Shown here: positions 11,401-23,449 of the stretch, in pieces
Position numbering within the stretch: position 1 is the stretch's first letter
Layout: every line of letters begins with the position of its first letter
Source: Nomia melanderi
Taxonomy: Eukaryota; Arthropoda; Insecta; Hymenoptera; Halictidae
Assembly (NCBI RefSeq): GCF_051020985.1
Contig: NW_027475141.1
Span: 1,550,001-1,614,000 of the forward strand
Direction of reading: 5' to 3'
DNA: 64,000 nt
Made by a program: the position numbers and the translations under genes
The notes under the pieces: generated by a model
What the model saw: only the letters and a program-made list of their open reading frames with translations
Database searches by the model: none
What the model was told of the DNA's origin: nothing

Positions 11401-13883
11401 TGCGCTATCTCGAATAGCACCCGAGATATCACCAGATATATATTGGATTTTCCCCTGACCCTGAGTGTCCGGCCCCATGAGACGGTGGTTTTCTCGGCAC
11501 CCTGGTGATCCGAGGTCGTTCCCGCTGCACAGATGCATGCGCCAGGGCCACCTGCAGATAATTCACTTTGGTTTATTGCGCTATCTGTAATAGCACCCGA
11601 GATATCACCAGATATATGCTGGATTTTTACATGACCTTGGGTGACGGATACCGAAAATCTGTAATTTTCTCGGCCCCTGGTGGTACGAGGTCGTTCCCGC
11701 TGCACAGATTCATGCGCCAGGGCCGCCTGCAGATAATTCACTTTGGTTTAATGCGCCATCTGTAATAGCACCCGAGATATCCCCAGATATATATCGGATT
11801 TTTCCCTGACCCTGAGTGTCCGGCCCCATGAGACGGTGGTTTACATGGCCCCTGATTGTCCGAGGTCGATCTCGCTGCACAGATTCATGCGCTAGGGCCT
11901 CCTGCAGGCAATGCACTTTGATATATCGCGCTATCTGTAATAGCTCCCGAGATATCACCAGATACATATTGATTTTATCCCCTGAACCTGAGTGTCCGGC
12001 CCCATGAGACTGTAGTTTTCTCGGCCACTGGTGGTCCGAGGTCGTTCCCGCTGCACAGATTCATGCGTCAGGGCCTCCTACAGACAATGCACTTTGATTT
12101 ATTGCGCTATCTGTAATAGCACCCGAGATATCACCAGATATATGCTGGATTTTTACATGACCTTGGGTGACAGATACCGAAAATCTGTAATTTTCATGGC
12201 CCTTGGTGGTCCGAGGTCGTTGCTGCTGCACAGATTCATGCGGCAGGGCCTCCTGCAGACAATGCACTTTGATTTATCGCGCTATCTGTAATAGCACCCG
12301 AGATATCACCAGATATATATTGGATTTTTCCCTGACCCTGAGTGCCCGGCCCCATGTGTCGGTGGTTTTCTCGGCCCCTGGTGGTCCGAGGTCGTTCCTG
12401 CTGCACAGATTCATGCGCAAGGATCTCCCACGGACAATGCACTTTGATTTATTGCGCTATCTGTAATAGAACCCGAGATATCACCAGATATATATTGGTT
12501 TTTTCCCCGACCCTGAGAGCGCGGCCCCATGAGACGGTGGTTTTCGCGGCCACTGTTGGTCCGAGGTCGTTCCCGCTGCACAGATTTATGCGCCAGGGCC
12601 TCCTACAGACAATGCACTTTGATTTATTGCGCTATCTGTAATAGCACCGGACATATCACCAGATATATATTGGATTTTCCCCTGACCCTGAGTGTCCGGC
12701 CCCATGAGACGGTGGTTTTCTCGGCCCCTGGTGGTCCGAGGTCGTCCCCGCTGCACAGATTCATGAGCCATGGCCTCCTGCAGATAATGCATTTTGATTT
12801 ATTGCGCTATCTGTAATAGCACCCGAGATATCACCAGATATATATTGGATTTTTCCCTGACCCTGACAGTCTGGCCCCATGAGACGGTGATTTTCTTGGT
12901 CTCTGGTGGTCCGAGGTCGTTGCCGCTGCACAGATTCATGCGCCAGGGCCTCCCGCAGACAATGCACTTTGATTTATTGCGCTATCTCTAATAGCACTCG
13001 AGATATCACCAGATATATATTGTATTCTTCCCTGACCATGACAGTCCGGCCCCATGTGACGGTGATTTTCTCGGCCCCTGGTGTTCCAAGGTCGTTCCCG
13101 CTGCCCAAATTCATGCGCCAGGGCCTCCTACAGACAATGCATTTTGATTTATCGCGCTATCTGTAATAGCACCCGAGATATCACCAGATATATATTGGAT
13201 TTTTCCCGGACCCTGAGTGTCCGGCCCCATGAGACGGTGGTTTTCTCGGCCCCTGGTGGTCCAAGGTCGTTCCCGCAGCCCAGATTCATGCACCAGGGCC
13301 TCCTGCAGATAATTCACTTTGGTTTATTGCGCTATCTGTAATAGCACCCGTGATATCACCAGATGTGTATTGGATTTTTCCCTGACCCTGAGCGTCCGGC
13401 CCCATGAGACTGTGGTTTTCTCGGCCCCTGGTGGTCCGAGGTCGTTCCCGCTGCACAGATTCATGCGCCAGGGCTTCCTGCAGATAATTCACTTTGGTTT
13501 ATTGCGCTATCTCGAATAGCACCCGAGATATCACCAGATATATATTGGATTTTCCCCTGACCCTGAGTGTCCGGCCCCATGAGACGGTGGTTTTCTGGGC
13601 CCCCTGGTGATCCGAGGTCGTTCCCGCTGCACAGATGCATGCGCCAGGGCCACCTGCAGATAATTCACTTTGGTTTATTGCGCTATCTGTAATAGCACCC
13701 GAGATATCACCAGATATATATTGGATTTTTCCCTGACCCTGAGTGTCCGGCCCCATGAGACTGTGGTTTTCTCGGCCCCTGGTGGTCCGAGGTCGTTCCC
13801 GCTGCACAGATTCATGCGCCAGGGCCTCCTGCAGATAATTCACTTTGGTTTATTGCGCTATCTCTAATAGCACCCGAGATATC
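8491..13883. repeat. Diverged monomers with several overlapping small block duplications
   Basis: Three sets of duplicated blocks can be read. (1) 8,665-8,990 matches 11,642-11,967 (2,977 bp apart), sharing GGTGGTACGAGG, TTTAATGCGCCATCT and GGTTTACATGGCCCC. (2) 9,765-10,100 matches 10,465-10,800 (700 bp apart) and about 12,040-12,370, sharing TTTTCATGGCCCTTGG and ATGCGGCAGGG. (3) 11,330-11,600 matches 13,432-13,702 (2,102 bp apart), sharing CTATCTCGAATAGCACC. All offsets are near whole multiples of 175. Nothing other than satellite is present. Confidence 0.75.
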
Positions 13884-14619
13884 ACCAGATATATATTGGT
13901 TTTTTCCCCGACCCTGAGTGTGCGGCCCCATGAGACGGTGGTTTTCGCGGCCACTGTTGGTCCGAGGTCGTTCCCGTTGCACAGATTTATGCGACAGGGC
14001 CTCCTACAGACAATGCACTTTGATTTATTGCGCTATCTGTAATAGCACCGGAGATATCACCAGATATATATTGGATTTTTCCCTGACCCTGAGTGCCCGG
14101 CCCCATGTGTCGGTGGTTTTCTCGGCCCCTGGTGGTCCGAGGTCGTTCCTGCTGCACAGATTCATGCGCAAGGACCTCCTACGGACAATGCACTTTGATT
14201 TATTGCGCTATCTCTAATAGCACCCGAGATATCACCAGATGTATATTTGATTTTTCCCTGACCCTGAGTGTTCGGCCCCATGAGACGGTGGTTTTCTCGG
14301 CCCCTGGTGGTCCGAGGTCGTTCCCGCTGCACAGATTCATGCGCCAGGGCCGCCTGCAGATAATTCACTTTGGATTATTGCGCTATCTCTATTAGCACCC
14401 CAGATATCACCAGATATATGCTGGATTTTTACATGACCTTGGGTGACGGATACCGAAAATCTGTAATTTTCTTGGCCCCTGGTGGTCCGAGGTCGTTGCT
14501 GCTGCACGGACTCATGCGCCAGGGCCTCCTGCAGACAATGCACTTTGATTTATCGCGCTATCTGTAATAGAACCCGAGATATCACCAGATATATATTGGA
14601 TTTTTCCCTGACCCTGAGT
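13884..14619. repeat. ~735-bp block, copy 2 (partner at 7,755-8,490)
   Basis: This is the second copy of the F-A-A-B block. Its last B monomer is also the first monomer of the 700-bp tetramer HOR that follows, so the tetramer probably arose from material within this block. Confidence 0.78.
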
Positions 14620-15961
14620 GTCCGGCCCCATGTGACTGTGGTTTTCTCGGTCCCTGGTGGTCCGAGGTCGTTCCCGCTGCACAGATTTATGCGCCAGGGC
14701 CTCCTACAGACAATGCACTTTGATTTATTGCGCTATCTGTAATAGCACCCGAGATATCACCAGATGTATATTTGATTTTTCCCTGACCCTGAGTGTTCGG
14801 CCCCATGAGACGGTTGTTTTCTCGGCCCCTGGTGGTCCGAGGTCGTTCCCGCTGCACAGATGCATGCGCCAGGGCCTCCTGCAGATAATTCACTTTGGTT
14901 TATTGCGCTATGTCTAATAGCACCCGAGATATCACCAGATATATATTGGATTTTCGCCTGACCCTGAGTGTCCGGCCCAATGAGAGGGTGGTTTACTCGG
15001 CCCCTGGTTGTCCGAGGTCGTTCCCGCTGCACAGATTCATGCGCCAGGGCCGCCTGCAGATAATTCACTTTGGTTTATTGCGCTATCTCTATTAGCACCC
15101 GAGATATCACCAGATATATGCTGGATTTTTACATGACCTTGGGTGACGGATACCGAAAATCTGTAATTTTCTTGGCCCCTGGTGGTCCGAGGTCGTTGCT
15201 GCTGCACGGACTCATGCGCCAGGGCCTCCTGCAGACAATGCACTTTGATTTATCGCGCTATCTGTAATAGAACCCGAGATATCACCAGATATATATTGGA
15301 TTTTTCCCTGACCCTGAGTGTCCGGCCCCATGTGACTGTGGTTTTCTCGGTCCCTGGTGGTCCGAGGTCGTTCCCGCTGCACAGATTTATGCGCCAGGGC
15401 CTCCTACAGACAATGCACTTTGATTTATTGCGCTATCTGTAATAGCACCCGAGATATCACCAGATGTATATTTGATTTTTCCCTGACCCTGAGTGTTCGG
15501 CCCCATGAGACGGTTGTTTTCTCGGCCCCTGGTGGTCCGAGGTCGTTCCCGCTGCACAGATGCATGCGCCAGGGCCTCCTGCAGATAATTCACTTTGGTT
15601 TATTGCGCTATGTCTAATAGCACCCGAGATATCACCAGATATATATTGGATTTTCGCCTGACCCTGAGTGTCCGGCCCAATGAGAGGGTGGTTTACTCGG
15701 CCCCTGGTTGTCCGAGGTCGTTCCCGCTGCACAGATTCATGCGCCAGGGCCGCCTGCAGATAATTCACTTTGGTTTATTGCGCTATCTCTATTAGCACCC
15801 GAGATATCACCAGATATATGCTGGATTTTTACATGACCTTGGGTGACGGATACCGAAAATCTGTAATTTTCTTGGCCCCTGGTGGTCCGAGGTCGTTGCT
15901 GCTGCACGGACTCATGCGCCAGGGCCTCCTGCAGACAATGCACTTTGATTTATCGCGCTAT
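14402..15961. repeat. 700-bp tetramer HOR, 2.2 copies
   Basis: Copies lie at 14,402-15,101, 15,102-15,801 and a partial third at 15,802-15,961. I saw no differences between copies within these limits; just upstream, 14,333-14,401 differs from 15,033-15,101 at two or three sites. Monomer order is B (ending GCTGCACGGACTCATG), A with GTGTCCGGCCCCATGTGACTG, A with GATGTATATTTGATTTTTCC and CGGTTGTTTTC, and A with GGATTTTCGCCTGACC and GAGAGGGTGG. At about 15,961 the order jumps to the third monomer type, skipping one. Confidence 0.93.
15097..15271 (+). repeat. Representative B-type monomer
   Basis: It has the same length and flanks as type A, but positions 35-70 read ACATGACCTTGGGTGACGG followed by ATACCGAAAATCTGTAA. 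Aligned without gaps to A, I count 19 matches in 36. The preceding AT tract reads GATATATGCTGG instead of GATATATATTGG, and the copy tends to carry TGCTGCAC rather than CCGCTGCAC. About 65 B monomers are spread along the window. Substates include B2 with GGATTCCGAATATCTG (5,463-7,300 region) and B3, in which the GATATC palindrome is lost to GAGAAAGCACCATATATATG (from about 8,600 onwards). Confidence 0.88.
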
Positions 15962-18900
15962 CTCTAATAGCACCCGAGATATCACCAGATGTATATTTGA
16001 TTTTTCCCTGACCCTGAGTGTTCGGCCCCATGAGACGGTGGTTTTCTCGGCCCCTGGTGGTCCGAGGTCGTTCCCGCTGCACAGATGCATGCGCCAGGGC
16101 CTCCTGCAGATAATTCTCTTTGATTTATCGCGCTAACTCTAATAGCACCCGAGATATCACCAGATATATATTGGATTTTCCCCTGACCCTGAGTGTCCGG
16201 CCCCATGAGACTGTAGTTTTCTCGGCCACTGGTGGTCCGAAGTCGTTCCCGCGGGACAGATTCATGCGTCAGGGCCTCCTACAGACAATGCACTTTGATT
16301 TATTGCGCTATCTGTAATAGCACCGGACATATCACCAGATATATATTGGATTTTCCCCTGACCCTGAGTGTCCGGCCCCATGAGACGGTGGTTTTCTCGG
16401 CCCCTGGTGGTCCGAGGTCGTTCCTGCTTCACAGATTCATGCGCCAGGGCCTCCCGCAGACAATGCACTTTGATTTATTGCGCTCTCTCTAATAGCACCC
16501 GAGATATCACCAGATATATATTGGATTTTCCCCTGACCCTGAGTGTCCGGCCCCATGAGGCGGTGGTTTTCTCGGCCCCTGGTTGTCCGAGGTCGATCTC
16601 GCTGCACAGATTCATGCGCTAGGGCCTCCTGCAGGCAATGCACTTTGATATATCGCGCTATCTGTAATAGCTCCCGAGATATCACCAGATACATATTGGT
16701 TTTATCCCCGACCCTGAGTGTCCGGCCCCATGAGACAGTGGTTTTCGCGGCCCCTGGTGGTCCGAGGTCGTTCCCGCTGCACAGATGCATGCGCCGGGGC
16801 CTCCTGCAGATAATTCACTTTGATTTATCGCGCTAACTCTAATAGCACCCGAGATATCACCAGATATATATTGGTTTTTTCCCCGAGCCTGAGTGTGCGG
16901 CCCCATGAGACGGTGGTTTTCGCGGCCACTGTTGGTCCGAGGTCGTTCCGGCTGCACAGATTCATGCGCCAGGGCCTGCTACAGACAATGCACTTTGATA
17001 TATTGCGCTATCTGTAATAGCACCCGAGATATCACCAGATATATATTGGATTTTTCCCTGACCCTGAGTGTCCGGCCCCATGAGACGGTGGTTTTCTCGG
17101 CCCCTGGTGGCCCGAGGTCGATCCCGCTACACAGATTCATGCGCCAGGGCCTCCTGCAGATAATTCACTTTGGTTTATTGCGCTATCTCTAATAGCACCC
17201 GAGATATCACCATATATATATTTGATTTTCCCCTGACCCTGAGTGTCCGGCCCCATGAGACTGTGATTTTCTCGGCCCCTGGTTGTCCGAGGTCGTTCCC
17301 GCTGAACGGATTCATGCGCCAGGGCTTCCTGCAGACAATGCACTTTGATTTATCGCGCTATCTGTAATAGAACCCGAGATATCACCATATATATGCTGGA
17401 TTCTTACATGACCTTGGGTGACGAATTCCGAATATCTGTAATTTTCTCGGCCCCTGGTGGTCCGAGGTCGTTCCTGTTTCACAGATTCATGCGCCAGGGC
17501 CTCCTACAGACAATGCACTTTGATTTATTGCGCTATCTGTAATAGCACCCAAGAAAGCACCATATGTATGCTGGATTTTTACATGACTTTGGGTGACGGA
17601 TACAGAAAATCTGTAATTTCCACGGCCCCTGGAGATCCGAGGTCGTTCCTGCTTCACAGATTCATGCGCCAGGGCTTCCTGCAGGCAATGGACTTTGATT
17701 TATTGCGCTATCTGTAATAGCACCCGAGATATCACCAGATATATATTGGATTTTTCCCTGACCATGAGTCTCCGGCCCCATGAGACGGTGGTTTTCTCAG
17801 CCCCTGGTGGTCCGAGGTCGTTCCGTTGCACAGATTCATGCGCCAGGGCCTCCTGCAGATAATTCAATTTGATTTATCGCGCTATCTGTAATAGCTCCTG
17901 AGATATCACCAAATATATATTGGATTTTTCCCTGACCCTGAGTGTCCCGCCCCATGAGACGGTGGTTTTCTCGGCCCCTGGTGGTCCGAGGTCGTTCCCG
18001 CTGCACAGATTCCTGCGCCAGGGCCTCCTACAGACAATGCACTTTGATTTATCGCGCTATGTGTAATAGAACCCGAGATATCACCAGATATATGCTGGAT
18101 TTTTACATGAAATTGGGTGACGGATACCGAAAATATGTAAGTTTCTCGGACCCTGGAGGGCCGAGGTCGCTCCTGCTTCACAGATTCATGCGCCAGGACC
18201 TCCTGCAGACAATGCACTTTGATTTATCCCGCTATCTGTAATAGAACCCGAGAAAGCACCGTATATATGCTGGATTTTTAAATGACTTTGGGTGACGGAC
18301 ACCGAAAATCTGTAATTTTCTCGGACCCCGGTGGTCCGATGTCGTTCCCGCTGCCCAGATTCATGCGCCAGGGCCTCCTACAGACAATGCACTTTTATTT
18401 ATCGCGCTATCTGTAATAGAACCCGAGATATCACCAGATATATGCTGGATTTTTACATGACATTGGGTGACGGATACCGAAAATCTGTAATTTTCTCGGC
18501 CCCTGGTGGTCCGATGTCGTTCCTGCTGCACAGATTCATGCGCAAGGGCACTCCTACGGACAATGCACTTTGATTTTTTGCGCTATCTGTAATAGAACCC
18601 GAGATATCACCAGACATATGCTGGATTTTTACATGACATTGGGTGACGGATACCGAAAATCTGTAATTTTCTCGGCCCCTGGTGGTCCGATGTCGTTCCT
18701 GCTGCACAGATTCATGCGGAAGGGCCTCCTACGGACCATGCATTTTGGATTATTGCGCTATCTCTATTAGCACCAGTGATATCACCAGATATATATTGGA
18801 TTTTCCCCTGACACTGAGTGTCCGGCCCCATGAGACTGTGGTTTTCTCGGCCCCCTGGTGGTCCGAGGTCGTTCCCGCTGCACAGATGCATGCGCCACGG

Positions 18901-19014
18901 CCACCTACAGACAATGCACTTTGATTTCTTGCGCTATCTGTAATAGCGCCCGAGAAATCTGCAGATATATATTGGATTTATCCCTGACCCCGAGTGTCCG
19001 GCCCCATGAGACGG
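15962..19014. repeat. Diverged monomers including a B-rich cluster at 17.38-18.77 kb
   Basis: F-type remnants occur near 16,700 and 16,880. From about 17,380 B monomers become frequent (starts near 17,380, 17,550, 18,070, 18,245, 18,425 and 18,600), with four in a row between 18,070 and 18,770. Several show the B3 form that has lost the GATATC palindrome (GAGAAAGCACC). No gene or insertion is visible. Confidence 0.75.
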
Positions 19015-19515
19015 CTGTTTTCTCGGCCCCTGGTGGTCCGAGGTCGTTCCCACCACACAGACTCATGCGTCAGGGCCTCCTGCAGACAATACACTTTGGT
19101 TTATTGCGCTATCTCTAATGGCACCCAAGATACGAACCAGATATATATTGGATTTTTCCCTGACCCTGAATGACCGGCCCCATGTGTCGGTGGTTTTCTC
19201 GGCCCCTGGTGGTCCGAGGTCGTTCTTGCTGCACAGACTCATGCGCCAGGGACTCCAGCAGAGAATGCACTCTGATTTATTGCGCTGTCTCTAATAGCAC
19301 ATGAGATATCACCAGATATATATTGGATTTTTCCCTGACCCTGAGTTTCCGGCCCCATGAGACGGTGGTTTTCTCGGCCCCTGGTGGTCCGATGTCGTTC
19401 CTGCTGCACAGATTCATGCGCAAGGGCCTCCTAAGGACAATGCACTTTGATTTATTGCGCTATCTCTAATAGCACCCTAGATATCACCAGATATATATTT
19501 GATTTTTCCCTGACC
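19015..19515. repeat. ~500-bp block, copy 1 (partner at 22,858-23,358)
   Basis: About three monomers match 22,858-23,358 at an offset of 3,843 bp (22 monomers). Markers shared only by these two sites are TTCCCACCACACAGACTC, CAAGATACGAACCAG, CCTGAATGACCGG, GACTCCAGCAGAGAATG, GCGCTGTCTC and CACATGAGATATCACC. I saw essentially no differences inside the block. Identity this high within otherwise diverged monomers suggests a fairly recent copy event. Confidence 0.85.
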
Positions 19516-20173
19516 CCGAGTGTCCGGCCCCATGAGACGGCCGTTTTCTCGGCCCCTGGTGGTCCGAGGTCGGTCCCGCTGCACAGATTCATGCGCCAGG
19601 GCCTCCTGCAGATAATTCACTTTGGTTTATTGCTCTATCTCTAATAGCACCCGAGATATCACCAGATATATATTGGATTTTTCACTGACCCTGAGTGTCC
19701 GGCCCCATGAGACGGTGGTTTTCTTGTCCCCTGGTGGTCCGAGGTCGTTCACGCTGCACAGATTCATGCGCCAGGGCCTCCTGCATATAATTCACTTTGG
19801 ATTATTGCGCTATCTCTAATAGCACCCGAGATATCACCAGATATATATTGGATTTTCCCCTGACCCTGAGTGTCCGGCCCCATGAGACTGTGGTTTTTTC
19901 TGCCCCTGGTGGTCCGAGGTCGTTCCCGCGGCACAGATTCCTGCGCCAGGGCCTCCTGCAGACAATGCACTTTGATTTATTGAGCTATATCTAATAGCAC
20001 CCGAGATATCACCAGATATATATTGGATCTTTCCCTGACCCTGACAGTCCGGCCCTATGTGTCGGTGGTTTTCTCGTCCCCTGGTGGTCCGAGGTGGTTC
20101 CCGCTGCACACATTCATTCGCCAGGGCTTCCTGCAGACAATTCACTTTCGTTTATTGCGCTATCTGCAATAGC

Positions 20174-20340
20174 ACCCGCGATATCACCAGATATATGCTG
20201 GATTTTTACATGACCTTCGGTGACGGATACCGAAAATCGGCAATTTTCTCGGCCCCTGGTGTCGTTCCTGGTGCCCAGATTCATGCGCAAGGACCTGCTG
20301 CGGACATTACACATTGGTTTATTGCGCTATCTCTAATAGC
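20174..20340 (+). repeat. B monomer with an 8-bp deletion (167 bp)
   Basis: The conserved segment GGCCCCTGGTGGTCCGAGGTCG is shortened to GGCCCCTGGTGTCG near 20,260-20,272. This removes the right arm of the CTCGG/CCGAG dyad. The monomer otherwise follows the B pattern (ACATGACCTTCGGTGACGG). It appears to be unique in the window. Confidence 0.8.
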
Positions 20341-20516
20341 ACCTGAGATAACATGAGATACATCGTGGGTTTTTACATGACTTTGGGTGTCCGGCCCCAT
20401 GTGTTGGTGGTTTCTCGGCCCCTGGTGGTCCGTGGTCGTTCCCGCTGCACAGATTCATGCGCCAGGGCCCGCTGGAGATAATCCACTTTTGTTTAGTGCG
20501 CTATCTGTAAGAGCAC
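20341..20516 (+). repeat. Chimeric B/A monomer
   Basis: The left part of the 35-70 box is B-like (TTACATGACTTTGGGTG) and the right part is A-like (TGTCCGGCCCCATGTG). The switch falls about 15 bases into the box. The left flank is also unusual: the GATATC palindrome and AT tract are degraded to GATAACATGAGATACATCG. This monomer directly follows the 8-bp deletion monomer. Confidence 0.78.
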
Positions 20517-22857
20517 CCGAGATATCACCAGATATATATTGAATTTTTCAACCGACCCTGAGTGTCCGGCCCCATGAGACGGTCGTTTTCTCGGCCCCTG
20601 GTGGTCCGAGGTCGTTCCCGCTGCACAGATTCATGCGCCAGGGCCTCCTGCAGATAATTCACGTTGGTTTATTGCGCTATCTCCAATTTCTCACGAGATA
20701 TCACCAGATATATATTGGATTTTTCCCTGACCCCGAGTGTCCGGCCCCATGAGACGGTGGTTTTCTCGGCCCCTGTTGTTCCGAGGTCGTTCCCGCTGCA
20801 CAGATTCATGCGCCAGGGCTTCCTGCAGAGAATGCACTTTGATTTATCGCGGTATATGTAATAGCCGCCGAGATATCACCAGATATATGCTGGATTTTTC
20901 CCTGACCCTGAGTGTCCGGCCCCATGTGTCTGTGGTTTTCTCGGCCCCTGGTGTTCCGAGGTAGTTCCCGCTGCACAGATGCATGCGCCAGGGCCTCCTG
21001 CAGATAATTCACTTTGATTTATCGCGCTATCTCTAATAGCACCTGAGATATCGCCAGATATATATTGGATTTTTCCCTGACCCTGATTGTCCGGCTCCAT
21101 GAGACGGTGGATTTCTCGGCCCTTGGTGCTCCGAGGTCGTTCCCGCTGCACAGATTCATGCGCCAGGGCTTGCTGCAGACAATGCACTTTGATTTATCGC
21201 GCTATCTGTAATAGCACCCGAGATATCGCCAGATATATGCCGGATTTTTAAATCACCTTGGGTGACGGATACAGAATATATGTAATTTTCTTGGCCCCTG
21301 GTAGGCCGAGGTCTCTCCGGCTGCACAGATTCATGCGGCAGGGCCTCCTGCAGACAATGCACTTTAGTTTATCGCGCTATCTCTAATAGCACCGGAGATA
21401 TCACCAGATATATATTGGATTTTCTCCTGACCCTGAGTATCCGGCCCCATGAGTCGGTGGTTTTCTCGGCCCCTGGTGGTCCGAGGTCGTTCACACCGCA
21501 CAGATTCATGCGCCAGGGCTTGCTGCAGAAAATGCACTTTGATTTATCGCGCTATTTCTAATGGCACCCGAGATATCACCCGATATATGCTGGATTTTTA
21601 CATGAACTTGGGTGACGGATTCCGAATATCTGTAATTTTCTCGGCCCCTGGTGGACCGAGGTCGTTCCTGCTGCACAGATTCATTCGCCAGTGCCTCCTA
21701 CAGACAATGCACTTTGATTTATTGAGCTATCTCTAATAGCACCCGAGATATCACCAGTTATATATTGGATTTTTCCCTGACCCTGACAGTCCGGCCCCAT
21801 GAGACGGTGATTTTCTCGGCCCCTGGTGGTCCGAGGTCGATCCCGGTAGACGGATTCATGCACCAGGGATTCCCGCAGACTACGCACTTTGATTTATCGC
21901 GCTATCTCTAATAGCACCCGAGATATCACCAGATATGTATTGGATTTTTCCCTGACCCTGAGTGTCCGGCCCCATGTGTCGGTGATTTTCTCGGCCCCTG
22001 GTGGTCCGAGGTCGATCCTGCTGCACAGATTCCTGCGCCAGGGCCTCCTGCAGACAATGCACTTTGATTTATTGAGCTATATCTAATAGCACCCGAGATA
22101 TCACCAGATATATATTGGATCTTTCCCTGACCCTGACATTACGGCCCCATGTGTCGGTGGTTTTCTCGGTCCATGGTTGTCCGATGTCGATCATGCTGCA
22201 CAGATGCATGCGCCAGGGCCTCCTGCAGACAATGCACTTTGATTTAATGCGCTATCTCTCATAGCACCCGAGATATCAGCAGATATATATTGGATTTTAC
22301 CCTGACCCTTAGTATCAGGCCCCACGAGTCAGTGGTTTTCTCGGCCCCTGGTGGTCCGAGGTCGTTGCCGCTGCACAGATTCATGCGCCAGGGCCTCCTG
22401 CAGACAATGCACTTTGATTTATTGCGCTATCTGTAATAGCACCCGAGATATCAGCAGATATATATTGGACTTTTCCCTGACCCTGAGTGTCCGGCCACAT
22501 GAGAAGGTGGTTTTCTCGGCTCCTAGTGGCCCGAGGTCGTTCCCGCTGCACAGATTCATGCGCCAGGGCCTCCTGCAGACAATACACTTTGATTTATCGC
22601 GCTATCTGTAATAGCACCCGAGAAATCACCCTATATATGCTGGATTTTTACATGACTTTTGGTGACGTATACCGAAAATCTGTAATTTTCTCGGCCCCTG
22701 GTGGTCCGAGGTCGTTCCTGCTGCACAGATTAATGCGCAAGGGCCTCCTACGGACAATGCACTTTGATTTATTGCGCTATCTCTAATAGCACCCGAGATA
22801 TCACCTGATATATATTGGATTTTACCCTGACCCTTAGTATCCGGCTCCATGAGTCGG

Positions 22858-23358
22858 TGGTTTTCTCGGCCCCTGGTGGTCCGAGGTCGTTCCCACCACA
22901 CAGACTCATGCGTCAGGGCCTCCTGCAGACAATACACTTTGGTTTATTGCGCTATCTCTAATGGCACCCAAGATACGAACCAGATATATATTGGATTTTT
23001 CCCTGACCCTGAATGACCGGCCCCATGTGTCGGTGGTTTTCTCGGCCCCTGGTGGTCCGAGGTCGTTCTTGCTGCACAGACTCATGCGCCAGGGACTCCA
23101 GCAGAGAATGCACTCTGATTTATTGCGCTGTCTCTAATAGCACATGAGATATCACCAGATATATATTGGATTTTTCCCTGACCCTGAGTTTCCGGCCCCA
23201 TGAGACGGTGGTTTTCTCGGCCCCTGGTGGTCCGATGTCGTTCCTGCTGCACAGATTCATGCGCAAGGGCCTCCTAAGGACAATGCACTTTGATTTATTG
23301 CGCTATCTCTAATAGCACCCTAGATATCACCAGATATATATTTGATTTTTCCCTGACC
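22858..23358. repeat. ~500-bp block, copy 2 (partner at 19,015-19,515)
   Basis: Second copy of the block marked by TTCCCACCACACAGACTC and CAAGATACGAACCAG. Beyond about 23,358 the two sites diverge (CCCCATTAGACGG here). Confidence 0.85.
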
Positions 23359-23449
23359 CTGAGTGTCCGGCCCCATTAGACGGTGGTTTTCTCGGCCCCT
23401 GGTGGTCGGAGGTCGATCCCGCTGCCCAGGTTCATGCGCCAGGGCCTCC

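Larger units (their letters stand above)
19516..22857. repeat. Strongly diverged monomers, several with indels
   Basis: About 19 monomers of A and B type lie here, with more private changes than elsewhere (for example CCTTAGTATCAGG near 22,308 and CATCGTGGG near 20,361). A pair of monomers around 19,940-20,050 and 22,031-22,140 share TTGAGCTATATC and TTGGATCTTTCC. The two unusual monomers at 20,174-20,516 are listed separately. No non-satellite sequence is visible. Confidence 0.7.
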
